DNA from: Enterococcus avium ATCC 14025
Lineage (GTDB): Bacteria; Bacillota; Bacilli; Lactobacillales; Enterococcaceae
Direction of reading: 5' to 3'
NCBI RefSeq assembly: GCF_000406965.1
Contig: NZ_KE136357.1
Coordinates: 570,217 to 634,216, forward strand
Length of the DNA: 64,000 bases
In this document: positions 1 through 7,996 of the stretch, one piece after another
Layout of the letters: every line of letters starts with the position of its first letter
How positions within the stretch are numbered: the stretch's first letter is position 1
Program-made: the position numbers and the translations under genes
Notes under the pieces: generated by a model
What the model saw: the letters and a program-made list of their open reading frames with translations, nothing else
Database searches by the model: none
Told to the model about the DNA's origin: nothing

Positions 1-195
1 TTTTAAAAAAATGTAGTTCGCTAATCCGCGTAACACACTCTTGAATTCTGATTCGCAGAGTTCTGCTCTAACTTGCAGCGCAATCAATAGTTCGATGGTG
101 GCCGTGCCATCTTTTGTCTCATGGTAAAACTTGCGAATGCGTTTTTCGATTGTCTGCCGTGACAACGTAAATAGTTTTTTATCGGTAAATGCCAT
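1..195 (-). CDS. Hypothetical protein, N-terminal 65 residues only (runs off the left edge)
   Basis: An open frame reads leftward from ATG at 193-195 to the window edge without a stop. The peptide begins MAFTDKKLFTLSRQ and is mostly charged and helical in character, with no signal peptide or membrane segment. A GGGGGAG ribosome-site-like run lies about 15 bases upstream, which is rather far, and a different-frame ATG sits closer to it, so the start is uncertain. I do not recognise the family. Its helical, small-protein look is compatible with many things and I assign no function. Confidence 0.4.
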   Translation of the reverse strand, partial: MAFTDKKLFTLSRQTIEKRIRKFYHETKDGTATIELLIALQVRAELCESEFKSVLRGLANYIFLK

Positions 196-668
196 ACTCG
201 TGCATTCATTCTCCCCCTTTCGTTTAGAATAGTTCTTTGTTGAGATATCTACACCACTAACATACGCCTATTTCTACGGAATTTACACACCAAAAATTTG
301 ATTGCAACTAAAATATAAAAATCCTAATCTAAGGAATACGACAAACACGCACCAAACACCTTCATAAAATAACTTAATTCAAAAATAAATACCCATATTT
401 TTATCTAAAAATATGAAAAAGCCTACGAAATGATTGTATTTTGAATAAAAATAGCCCGTTTAAACACTGAAAGAGCTGATTGAGAGGCATCATTAAAACA
501 GTGTAATTTTTTTTACTTTAAGATGCCTTTCACTTTTGATGTTTATTAGATTTGTCTGCCAAGACATATAGATTGTTCTACTGTTGTATCAAGTTCACAA
601 TAATTAGCCAATGAGACGCAGCTAAATAAAATCTGTCAAAATCATGCCTCTTGATTCACTAGATCACC
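196..668. other. AT-rich intergenic region without a recognisable gene
   Basis: Both strands are broken by frequent stops here. The only structure I see is a perfect 9-bp A/T hairpin at 394-415 (CATATTTTT, loop ATCT, AAAAATATG). It presumably holds the promoter of the leftward edge gene. No RNA gene was recognised. Confidence 0.4.
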
Positions 669-698
669 AAAAAGACCGATCAGTTTTCCCGATCGATC
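669..698 (-). terminator. Rho-independent terminator of the 705-1421 hydrolase gene
   Basis: Read on the minus strand, GATCGATC and GATCGGTC (691-698 and 674-681) form an 8-bp stem with one G-T pair. The stem is followed by a run of five T (plus strand A at 669-673). It lies just after the stop codon of the hydrolase gene. Confidence 0.7.
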
Positions 699-704
699 CT
701 TTGA

Positions 705-1421
705 TTAAACTTCCTTATTTAGCCAAGTAATCAGCCTTTGAGCTACCTGCTCATTTTGATCGCTGATCTCTGATTTTCCATCGCCCTTTTGAGCGCCATA
801 CGCACCAAAGCCGCCATGATTTCCACCGATGATTTCTTGATAATCTGTGTCTTTAGGCAAATCCTCTTTGGCTTTTTGATAAGCGTCACGATTCAATACC
901 TCATCCTTCTCTCCAGTCAAGGAGAGTACGGGCAGCTTCTTATCAGCTAGACTTCCCTTTTCATCTGGATAACTGGCTAAGAAAAACACTCCTACTAATC
1001 TATCAGAATGCTCCTTGGCAAAACGGCTTGCCATCACACCGCCTAATGAGTGACCTCCCAACACAAAGTCTCGCTTAGGTTGCTGAGAAAGTACCTGCTC
1101 CCCACGATTTGGTGCTAAGATCGCCAAGTCCAGCGGCATTTTCAATAGATAAACTGGATAGCCAGCTTTTGCCAGCATTTGAGCCCAGAGACTATAGCTT
1201 CCTGGATCGACTAAGGCCCCGGGATAAAAAATGATTATCGGCTTCGATTTGTCCTCAGAAGGAAAATACAGCCAATCCTTGCCTTCTTTTGCCTGTTCCG
1301 TCACCTGCTGTGCGGCCTCTGTCGGAGCATAAGTTTGCGTTTTTACATACGCAATTCCGCCGATTATCACGACAACGATTCCGATAAGAACAGTCAGAAG
1401 GAGCTTTTTCCATTTCTTCAC
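705..1421 (-). CDS. Membrane-anchored alpha/beta hydrolase
   Basis: This 238-residue protein starts with a Lys-rich segment and one hydrophobic helix (about residues 6-26), so the catalytic domain is probably outside the membrane on an N-terminal anchor. The hydrolase domain shows the nucleophile elbow GHSLGG (about residue 123), a candidate catalytic Asp in GEKDEV and a candidate His in GGNHGGFG. These fit the Abhydrolase_5 type. The start is GTG at 1419-1421, eight bases behind AAGGAAAGG; no in-frame ATG lies nearby. The gene stands alone with its own terminator. The substrate is unknown; a lipase or esterase role is an inference from the fold. Confidence 0.8.
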   Translation of the reverse strand: MKKWKKLLLTVLIGIVVVIIGGIAYVKTQTYAPTEAAQQVTEQAKEGKDWLYFPSEDKSKPIIIFYPGALVDPGSYSLWAQMLAKAGYPVYLLKMPLDLAILAPNRGEQVLSQQPKRDFVLGGHSLGGVMASRFAKEHSDRLVGVFFLASYPDEKGSLADKKLPVLSLTGEKDEVLNRDAYQKAKEDLPKDTDYQEIIGGNHGGFGAYGAQKGDGKSEISDQNEQVAQRLITWLNKEV

Positions 1422-1611
1422 TGTGATCGTTCCTTTCCTTCGTTGCCATCATATCATTATCCAGCATTTTGGAGCAATTTTTGTGACCCTGCTTTTCTAG
1501 TAATTAACGTTCCGACAGCCGCTTACCCACGACTAAAGTCACAGGTGTGCGCGCCTCGCTCAAGCAACTGTGCCGCACCAATGAGCCTTTTTTTATGGAA
1601 ATTCGGTGCTT

Positions 1612-2523
1612 TTATTTAGGATCTCTAGCGCTTTTCTGTAATGTTTTCTTCAAATGCTTGAGAAAGTATTCTCCAAATTCTGTCGGCTTGCGCATTTTAT
1701 TAGAGATCACCACTAAAGAATGAACCTCGGCATCCTTCAATGGACGAAGCACGATTTGCTCCTTAGTTAAGCCGTTGATGATGCCTAAGCCAGAAGCATA
1801 CGCATCAGATGCACCTAGTAAATTCATCAGAGTTCCACGGTCACTGGTGTAGAAATTGGATTGCTCTTTGGATATGTCAATCGGGTCCTCATCTAAATGG
1901 ACTGAACCGCTGTCCTCTTGAAAAAAACGGACTTGAGGATAAACCAAAAGATCCTCCTTCGTTATGACTGACTTCCCACTAAGCGGATGGTCCGCACCCA
2001 AATAAATATGCGTAGAAAAATTCCCCAGCACCTCAAATTTCAAACTTTCTTGGCTGAAATAACGCTCAAGCAATCGCTTATTTTGCGGATTTAGATACAA
2101 AATTCCTAGCTCGCTTTCAAAATCTCGAATGCTTTCAAGAATTCGTTTGGTAGTCGTCTCAATTAAATAGAAATTCCGACAATCCGCTTGAAATTTCTTC
2201 GTAACTTTCGCAAAAGGCTCATAAAGAAAGTCATAATGCTGGGAAACCACGGTGAAGCTCTTCTTTGTTCCCAACGAAAAATGGTTTTCCATCTCTTCTA
2301 CCTGAGCCAAGATTCGTTTGGCATAGATCAAAAAGTCGCTGCCCGCTTCTGTCAAGCAAACACCGGATTTGGAGCGATGGAACAGCTGAATGTCCAGCTC
2401 CTTTTCTACCTCCTTAATGGCGCTAGAAAGACTGGGCTGCGTGACGTACAACTCTTTAGCTGCTTGACTAAAGCTTCCGACCTTAGCGATCGTCAGGACG
2501 TAACGATATTGCTGTAAATTCAT
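1612..2523 (-). CDS. LysR-family transcriptional regulator, third gene of the sulfur amino acid operon
   Basis: A winged helix-turn-helix occupies about residues 1-60 (SQAAKELYVTQPSLSSAIKE) and a LysR substrate-binding domain fills the rest of 303 residues. I choose ATG at 2521-2523 because GGAAAGGAGA lies just upstream; the frame is open 11 codons further but without a ribosome site. The gene begins 22 bases after the MetC-like gene and reads in the same direction, so it is probably cotranscribed under the T-box leader. It is clearly related to the second LysR at 6156-7079 (both contain SELGILYLN). By analogy with CmbR/MetR-type regulators of Lactobacillales it may sense a sulfur metabolite; that is inference. 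Confidence 0.85.
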   Translation of the reverse strand: MNLQQYRYVLTIAKVGSFSQAAKELYVTQPSLSSAIKEVEKELDIQLFHRSKSGVCLTEAGSDFLIYAKRILAQVEEMENHFSLGTKKSFTVVSQHYDFLYEPFAKVTKKFQADCRNFYLIETTTKRILESIRDFESELGILYLNPQNKRLLERYFSQESLKFEVLGNFSTHIYLGADHPLSGKSVITKEDLLVYPQVRFFQEDSGSVHLDEDPIDISKEQSNFYTSDRGTLMNLLGASDAYASGLGIINGLTKEQIVLRPLKDAEVHSLVVISNKMRKPTEFGEYFLKHLKKTLQKSARDPK

Positions 2524-2545
2524 GAATTTCTCCTTTCCATAGTGC

Positions 2546-3643
2546 TTATTCGTCAAATACCTGGAAGCCGCAAATCAGATCCTTCAATAAATCCTGACTG
2601 TCTTCAATCCCAATCGAAAGACGCAATAAATGATCCGTTAGCCCGTAAGATTCCCGTAATTCTTTGGGGATATCCCCATGCGTTTGCGTTATTGGATAGG
2701 TGATCAGCGTCTCCACCCCGCCTAAGCTTTCAGCGAAGGTGATCAAATTCAGTCGGTTTAAAAATTCTGGTATCTTGGCTGCATCACGAACACAAAAGCT
2801 GATCATCGCGCCAATTCCTGGATAAAGGACCTTCTCAATTGGTGAAATATTCTCTAAAGCTGCTGCAATTTTCTGCGCATTGCGCTCCTGCTGCTCAAAA
2901 CGGACCTTTAGCGTCTTGAGACTACGAATGAACAGCCAGCTGTCAAAGCTGGATAAGGTTGGACCCGTAGTATTACTGAGCCATGCCAATCTTTGACCAA
3001 CCTCTGGTTCTTTCGCCACAACGACGCCTGCCAATAAATCATTGTGACCGCTTAAAAATTTGGTTCCTGAATGAACCACAATATCCGCCCCTTCTTTCAA
3101 AGGTTGCTGACGCAAGGGAGTTGAAAATGTATTATCTACAATTAACAGTGCATGATATTGATGCGCCAGCTTTGCTGCTTCAGTGATTGAGACCTCCTGC
3201 ATTAAAGGATTCGTCGGTGTTTCTAAAAAGACGGCTGTGATTTCTTCATTGATTTGACTTTTTAAGCTGTCAAAATCCTCAAAATAATGAAAGACTGACG
3301 CATTTTGCCGCTCTAGCTCTTGAAAATAACGATAACTGCCGCCATAGAGATCTCTCGATACTAGAAATTCACTCTTAGCCGGAAAATAATTAAAGACTAG
3401 CTGAATCGCGCTCATTCCTGAACTGGTAACGATTGCTTGACTGCCAGCTTCTAAATTTGCCAGTGCTTCTTCTAAAATTGTTCGCGTAGGATTTTTAGTC
3501 CGAGTATAGTCATATCCGGTGCTTTGTCCCAACGCTGGATGAGAAAAAGTCGTCGATAAATAAATCGGTGCTGAGACTGCTCCTGTCTGTATGTCACTGC
3601 GATTGCCGATCTGCGCTAATTCTGTTGCTGTTTGATAATTCAT
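2546..3643 (-). CDS. metC: Cys/Met metabolism PLP-dependent enzyme (cystathionine gamma-synthase or beta-lyase type)
   Basis: The 365-residue protein has the Cys/Met metabolism PLP-enzyme signature: the TKNPTR motif near residue 50, the TPTNPL segment, and the PLP lysine in HSGTKFLSGHND. Members either join or split cystathionine, or make homocysteine, using PLP in the cytoplasm; sequence alone does not separate MetC from MetB/MetI activity, so the symbol is tentative. The ATG at 3641-3643 follows AAAGGAGG and lies inside the end of the upstream lyase gene (50-base overlap), which signals translational coupling. The T-box leader upstream of the pair fits control by charging of tRNA for methionine or a related amino acid. 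Confidence 0.85.
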   Translation of the reverse strand: MNYQTATELAQIGNRSDIQTGAVSAPIYLSTTFSHPALGQSTGYDYTRTKNPTRTILEEALANLEAGSQAIVTSSGMSAIQLVFNYFPAKSEFLVSRDLYGGSYRYFQELERQNASVFHYFEDFDSLKSQINEEITAVFLETPTNPLMQEVSITEAAKLAHQYHALLIVDNTFSTPLRQQPLKEGADIVVHSGTKFLSGHNDLLAGVVVAKEPEVGQRLAWLSNTTGPTLSSFDSWLFIRSLKTLKVRFEQQERNAQKIAAALENISPIEKVLYPGIGAMISFCVRDAAKIPEFLNRLNLITFAESLGGVETLITYPITQTHGDIPKELRESYGLTDHLLRLSIGIEDSQDLLKDLICGFQVFDE

Positions 3644-4847
3644 CTGTGATACCTCCTTTAATGCTGTGATCCACTTCGATTAATCTTTTCACTGCAGCTT
3701 CAATATTTTCTGGTTTTGTTGCTAAATTTATACGGATGAATCCTTTAGTCTCCGACGAAAACCAAGCACCATAATCAATGGCTAAACCGGCTTGATCTTG
3801 GATGTAATGCTTTATCTCGTATAATTTTGGCAGCCAATTTCTTATGTCTAGCCAAGCTAAATAAGTACCTTGCAGCTCGCTGATCTTAATCTCAGGAATA
3901 TTTTCTGCTAATCGTCCCCTTAACAGTTGATAGTTTTTCTCCACCACAGCCAGTAAGTCTCGTAGCCACTCATCGCCTGTAGCATAGGCAGTCATTGCAG
4001 CTGTCTGACCTAAGGCACTAAGACCGGTATGGCGATGCTGCTTTTCCCATTGTTGATATTTTTTTCGTAGCTTCGGATCAGGCAGCCAGATATGCGCATT
4101 CAGTAGTGATGCCAAATTAAAAGTTTTCGACGGCGCGTTGCAGACAATCAGCTGCTCAAAACAATCTAATTCCTCAGCGATCGTTAGTGCAGAAACAAAC
4201 GAATGACCAGACAAAATCAAATCTGAATGAATTTCATCGGAAATGACCAATACATCATATTTTTGACACAGGGAAAGAACTTCCTTTAGTTCTTCTCTGC
4301 GCCAGACGCGTCCAACTGGATTATGCGGGGAGCAAAGAAGAAACAGCTTCACCTCATTTTCCATTAGCTGCCGCTGGAAATGAACCAGATCCATTCGATA
4401 GCCGTCCTCTGTTTCTAATAAATTCGATGTGAGCAATTCCCGCTGCTGGTCTTCAATCACATTAAAGAAGGGGTAATAAACAGGCGGCTGAATGAGGATC
4501 TGATCGCCTTTTTCGGTAAAGCATTCGATCAAATCGTGAAGCCCCTGTACAACACCCGTCGTAAAATGCAGCCATTCCTTACGAAATCTAGTTTGTTCAT
4601 GGCGCTCCTGCCAGCTTGCATAAGCAGAAAAATAATCTTCTGGAAGCAAGGAATAGCCAAAGATGCCATGCTCGATCCGTTCCGTTAATGCTGCTTGAAC
4701 AGTTGTCGGCATAGAAAAATCCATGTCCGCTATCCAAAGCGGCAGCAAGCCTTCAGCACCGTACCGTTCCTTCAAACCATCCCACTTCAAAGAGTCTGTT
4801 TGTTTTCTGTTTTGATAAAATGTCTGGACAAAATCTGCAATTTCCAT
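3594..4847 (-). CDS. patB: MalY/PatB-type aminotransferase-fold C-S lyase
   Basis: This is a fold-type I PLP enzyme of about 417 residues. Visible motifs are the CSPHNPVGR segment, SDEIHSDL with the cofactor Asp, and NAPSKTFNLASL with the PLP lysine. PatB/MalY members act as cystathionine beta-lyases, giving homocysteine, pyruvate and ammonia. I start it at ATG 4845-4847, which follows AAAGGAGTGAG; the frame stays open 16 codons upstream but those codons lie in the T-box terminator. It is the first gene behind the T-box leader and overlaps the metC-like gene by 50 bases. Confidence 0.85.
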   Translation of the reverse strand: MEIADFVQTFYQNRKQTDSLKWDGLKERYGAEGLLPLWIADMDFSMPTTVQAALTERIEHGIFGYSLLPEDYFSAYASWQERHEQTRFRKEWLHFTTGVVQGLHDLIECFTEKGDQILIQPPVYYPFFNVIEDQQRELLTSNLLETEDGYRMDLVHFQRQLMENEVKLFLLCSPHNPVGRVWRREELKEVLSLCQKYDVLVISDEIHSDLILSGHSFVSALTIAEELDCFEQLIVCNAPSKTFNLASLLNAHIWLPDPKLRKKYQQWEKQHRHTGLSALGQTAAMTAYATGDEWLRDLLAVVEKNYQLLRGRLAENIPEIKISELQGTYLAWLDIRNWLPKLYEIKHYIQDQAGLAIDYGAWFSSETKGFIRINLATKPENIEAAVKRLIEVDHSIKGGITDELSNSNRISADRQSQ

Positions 4848-4866
4848 CTGCTCACTCCTTTTTTTG

Positions 4867-5115
4867 AAAAAAAAAGTCCCTTTGTCAATTGACAAAGGGA
4901 CGGATTATACCGTGTTACCACCCAAATTCGTATTACAAAAATACCTCGACAGCTCCATAAGAAGCTCGGCGAAATAACGGTCGCAACCGTCTAGCGAGCG
5001 TGAACCCGCCAGAACACTCAGAGCTCATCTTCATTGAGTTTGCCATGTCCTCTTTCTCACCAGCCGAGGTCTCTGTATTTAGCAGCGTCAACTACTCTTC
5101 TCTTCAACGTTAATT
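4867..5115 (-). promoter_or_regulatory. T-box riboswitch leader
   Basis: On the minus strand the leader shows an AGAG element and a CTGGTGAG (GNTG-type) loop in Stem I, then the T-box core TTTGGGTGGTAACACGG at 4910-4926. It ends in a terminator of 11 bp (4876-4901, GTCCCTTTGTC, loop AATT) with nine T. T-boxes bind uncharged tRNA and open the terminator when an amino acid is short. An ATG lies at the likely specifier position (5026-5028), which would mean methionine and fits the two downstream lyases. The specifier was placed by eye and is not certain. Confidence 0.93.
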
Positions 5116-5133
5116 TATTTTATTCTTGAAAAA

Positions 5134-5991
5134 CTAGCGTACCTCGATCTGACCCTTCAATACGTTTTTGGTGTTGTAATAGATATGCTTCGCTACCTCA
5201 GCGTTATTCATCGTGTACAGATGAATCCCCGCCACATCCTGTGTCGCCAAGTCAATAATCTGATCGATAGCATACGCCAAGCCAGCTTCTTTAAGAGCGA
5301 TCGGATCATGCTCGTATTTTTCTAAAATGGCTAAAAACTTGCGCGGAAGCTTAGTATTGGTAGTCTTAATCAAACGCAAGGCCTGCTTCCGATTTACAAT
5401 CGGCATGATCCCCGCTAAGATCGGAACCTTGATATCCGCCAAGTCACAGGATTCTTGAAATTGATAGAAAAGCTCATTGTCGAAAAACAGCTGGGTGATC
5501 AATTGATCGCAGCCGCCAGCAACCTTCCGCCTCAGATTTTTAACATCCTCAATGCGATTTTGCGACTCTGGATGCGTCTCAGGATAACAAGCGCCGCTGA
5601 TATGAAAATGCGGTGCCTGCTGCTTCACGTAGTCAATCAAATCGCTGGCATAAGTAAAATCCTGTTTAGGCGGCAGCTCTGGAATGATATCCCCTCGCAA
5701 CGCCAATATCTGATGAATGCCGATTTGATCTAATCGCGTTACTAGTCGCTGAACCTGCGCTTGATCCAAGTAAGCCGCGGGCAAATGCGCGATCGTTGGT
5801 ACCTGAAGCTCCGTATGGATATAATCGGCTACCCTCAACGTCGTCTCTTCGATGGTTTGACGATTGTTGCTGCAGGTCACACTGATAAAATCAGGCGCTA
5901 ATTGCTGCAGCTCCTCCAATGTTGTTATGAGCTTCTCCGTTCCAACCTGTGTATTCGGCGGAAACACCTCAAATGATAGCGTGCTGGACAT
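5134..5991 (-). CDS. metF: 5,10-methylenetetrahydrofolate reductase
   Basis: The roughly 285-residue protein matches the MetF TIM-barrel flavoprotein. It begins TLSFEVFPP, with the conserved Glu, and later has ALRGD, the SGACYPETHPE segment and the QLFFDN stretch, all typical of the family. It reduces methylene-THF to methyl-THF for methionine synthesis in the cytoplasm. I choose ATG at 5989-5991 because GAAGGGAA is nine bases upstream; the GTG three codons earlier sits on top of that ribosome site. It is divergent from a LysR gene and precedes the T-box leader. No methionine synthase is visible in the window. Confidence 0.92.
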   Translation of the reverse strand: MSSTLSFEVFPPNTQVGTEKLITTLEELQQLAPDFISVTCSNNRQTIEETTLRVADYIHTELQVPTIAHLPAAYLDQAQVQRLVTRLDQIGIHQILALRGDIIPELPPKQDFTYASDLIDYVKQQAPHFHISGACYPETHPESQNRIEDVKNLRRKVAGGCDQLITQLFFDNELFYQFQESCDLADIKVPILAGIMPIVNRKQALRLIKTTNTKLPRKFLAILEKYEHDPIALKEAGLAYAIDQIIDLATQDVAGIHLYTMNNAEVAKHIYYNTKNVLKGQIEVR

Positions 5992-6100
5992 TGGCTGCAC
6001 TTCCCTTCTATCAGAATTTGTCTAAATTCCTTCGTTTGTTGTGATACGTTACACAATACCACGCTTTTTTCGCCTTGAATAACTGATAAAAGTAATAACT

Positions 6101-6134
6101 GGTTATAGCTAATAACTATAACCTCCGTTATAAT
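6101..6134. promoter_or_regulatory. Divergent metF/lysR control region with a dyad operator
   Basis: GGTTATAG (6101-6108) and CTATAACC (6116-6123) form a perfect 8-bp inverted repeat with a 7-base spacer, a size typical of a LysR binding site. A -10 box TATAAT follows at 6129-6134, 21 bases before the lysR ATG. A second small dyad, ATAAC-CTCC-GTTAT, overlaps the -10. The position suggests control of metF and autoregulation of the LysR gene; binding is inferred. Confidence 0.6.
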
Positions 6135-6155
6135 TATAGAAAAAGAGGTGAAGTG

Positions 6156-7079
6156 ATGCGTTTACAACAATTGATCTATTTCGAAAAAATTATTGAAAAA
6201 GGCTCAATAAATGAGGCTGCAAAATCTCTGTATCTGACTCAGCCCAGTCTTTCCAATGCGTTGAAGGAGCTCGAGAATGAAATGAAGGTACAGCTGCTAG
6301 TTCGCAACAAGCAAGGGATCATCCCTACCGCTGAAGGTCGTGAATTTCTGATCTATGTTCGGCAAATATTGGATCAGGTCAATCTGCTGGAGGAGAAATT
6401 TAAGAATGAGCCGCTGCGACGCCAGAATTTTTCAGTATCCGCTCAGCATTATGCCTTTGTGGTCCATGCTTTTGTGGAGCTACTGCGCACCGTCAATGCC
6501 GAGGAATATAATTTCACCCTGCGCGAGACCGAAACAGAAAATATTTTCGATGATCTCGCCAGCTTTAAAAGCGAACTAGGTATTCTTTATTTGAATTCCT
6601 TTAACCGTCAAGTCATGACCAAGCTGTTCAAAGAAAAAGGCTTAGAGTTCACACCGCTTTTCAATGCCAAGCCGCATGTCTTTGTCAGCCGCACCAATCC
6701 CTTAGTCGCTAAAAAATCGCTGAAATTAGCAGATCTCGAGGACTATCCCTATTTATCCTACGAGCAAGGAGAAAACAATTCCTTCTATTTTTCCGAAGAA
6801 ATTCTAAGCACCTGGGATCGAAAAAAGAACATCAAAATCAGCGACCGCGCAACAATCTTTAACCTGATGGTAGGCTTAAACGGCTATACGATCAGTTCAG
6901 GAATCATCAGCAGCGAACTAAACGATGATAAGATTGTCGCGATTCCTCTAGAGTATGAGGATGTCATCACCCTCGGCTGGATCAAACAGCAGCAGCTTGA
7001 GCTCAGTCCCTTAGCTCAGTCCTATCTAGAGCTGTTAAAAGAACACATTCGCGGCTATGGGTTTGATATTATTGAATAA
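6156..7079 (+). CDS. LysR-family regulator divergent from metF
   Basis: The 307-residue protein has an N-terminal helix-turn-helix (INEAAKSLYLTQPSLSNALK, about residues 18-37) and a LysR effector domain. ATG at 6156 is preferred over the adjacent GTG because AGAGGTG sits at better spacing. Its divergent arrangement with metF, and the dyad between them, make metF the likely target. It is a paralogue of the LysR at 1612-2523. A MetR/MtaR-like role in methionine control is inferred. An alternative target is the malolactic operon 0.9 kb away, but a phosphatase gene and a terminator lie between. Confidence 0.85.
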   Translation: MRLQQLIYFEKIIEKGSINEAAKSLYLTQPSLSNALKELENEMKVQLLVRNKQGIIPTAEGREFLIYVRQILDQVNLLEEKFKNEPLRRQNFSVSAQHYAFVVHAFVELLRTVNAEEYNFTLRETETENIFDDLASFKSELGILYLNSFNRQVMTKLFKEKGLEFTPLFNAKPHVFVSRTNPLVAKKSLKLADLEDYPYLSYEQGENNSFYFSEEILSTWDRKKNIKISDRATIFNLMVGLNGYTISSGIISSELNDDKIVAIPLEYEDVITLGWIKQQQLELSPLAQSYLELLKEHIRGYGFDIIE

Positions 7080-7084
7080 AAAAG

Positions 7085-7122
7085 GAGTCAAAAGCTTCTC
7101 TTTGATGAGATAGCTTTGACTC
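7085..7122 (+). terminator. Terminator of the lysR gene
   Basis: GAGTCAAA and TTTGACTC close a long stem that continues through GCT/AGC and TCTC/GAGA around a short loop. A weak T-rich tail (TCTTGATTT) follows. It lies directly after the lysR stop and faces the end of the leftward PAP2 gene, so it may serve both. Confidence 0.6.
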
Positions 7123-7143
7123 TCTTGATTTAATTCAGAATAA

Positions 7144-7728
7144 TCAACTATAAACAAGCAGTCCCCACTGCAAAATCAGCGTAATCCCCGCACCGAATAG
7201 CCAGCCGCCTACTACATCAGACAAATAATGAATCCCTAAATACACCCGAGAAAAACCAATCATTCCAGCAATCACTAGACAGATGATTACCAATAATGGT
7301 AGGAATTGCGGATAGACTTCCCCACCACCAAGCGCGATACAGCAATAAAGAGCACTGGAACAGGTCGCGTGAAAGCTAGGAAAACTGGCGTCGACTTCTT
7401 CGACCAACCGTTGACCCACTGGACGGGGACGCTTTATCAAACGCTTGATAATATAGGCTAAGCCCCAACTAAGAGCCAAAGATAAGCCAGCCGGTTTCAG
7501 AATTGCTGAACGAAACGGCGGGACTAAAGCCAGCGCACCGATGATAATGATCACACCTGTAGCTCGACCAAGTTTTGTAAAAAAGAGCATGATCTTAGTG
7601 ATAAACGGACGCCGTAAAGCAATCACTTTGAGCGTCACCAGCTCATCGAAGCGCTGTAAACCTGACAATGAAAGAGCGATCAACAACACTACGAATACTA
7701 GCAAACAAATAATTCCACCGATTAACAT
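7144..7728 (-). CDS. PAP2-family membrane phosphatase
   Basis: This 194-residue integral membrane protein carries the three acid phosphatase motifs: KRLIKRPRP (K-x6-RP), PSFHAT (PSxH) and SRVYLGIHYLSD (SR-x5-H-x3-D). About five to six hydrophobic segments are visible. Relatives dephosphorylate undecaprenyl pyrophosphate, phosphatidylglycerol phosphate or similar lipid phosphates on the outer face of the membrane; the exact substrate cannot be told. The ATG is six bases behind GGAGGAG. It stands alone between the lysR gene and the malolactic operon. Confidence 0.87.
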   Translation of the reverse strand: MLIGGIICLLVFVVLLIALSLSGLQRFDELVTLKVIALRRPFITKIMLFFTKLGRATGVIIIIGALALVPPFRSAILKPAGLSLALSWGLAYIIKRLIKRPRPVGQRLVEEVDASFPSFHATCSSALYCCIALGGGEVYPQFLPLLVIICLVIAGMIGFSRVYLGIHYLSDVVGGWLFGAGITLILQWGLLVYS

Positions 7729-7933
7729 AGCATCTCCTCCTTCCAGATATTACTCTCAATCTCTGCAACTTAAACGATCTTTATTCTTATTATATTAAGT
7801 ATAACCCAATTTATTTCCGTTGTGTTAAAGAGAAAAAAAGGACCAGCTACGTTTTGCACGCCAATTTTCCTCAGCTCCCTTACTTTTTTAATCATATCCC
7901 TCATATAAACAAAACTTATCGTTACCCAACGTT

Positions 7934-7963
7934 TTGACTATACTTTCCTCCACCTTTTATACT
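7934..7963 (+). promoter_or_regulatory. Sigma-A-type promoter of mleS-mleP
   Basis: TTGACT (7934-7939) and TATACT (7958-7963) are 18 bases apart, and AGGAGG plus the mleS ATG follow within about 35 bases. No divergent mleR gene is adjacent, so an activator, if any, is encoded elsewhere. Confidence 0.6.
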
Positions 7964-7996
7964 TCCGTTGCAATCAAATTTTAGGAGGATTTAATT

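Noticed and set aside
1335..1619. 94-codon rightward frame over the hydrolase start
   Set aside because: It mostly lies antisense to the hydrolase gene and its promoter region, and its composition is not protein-like.
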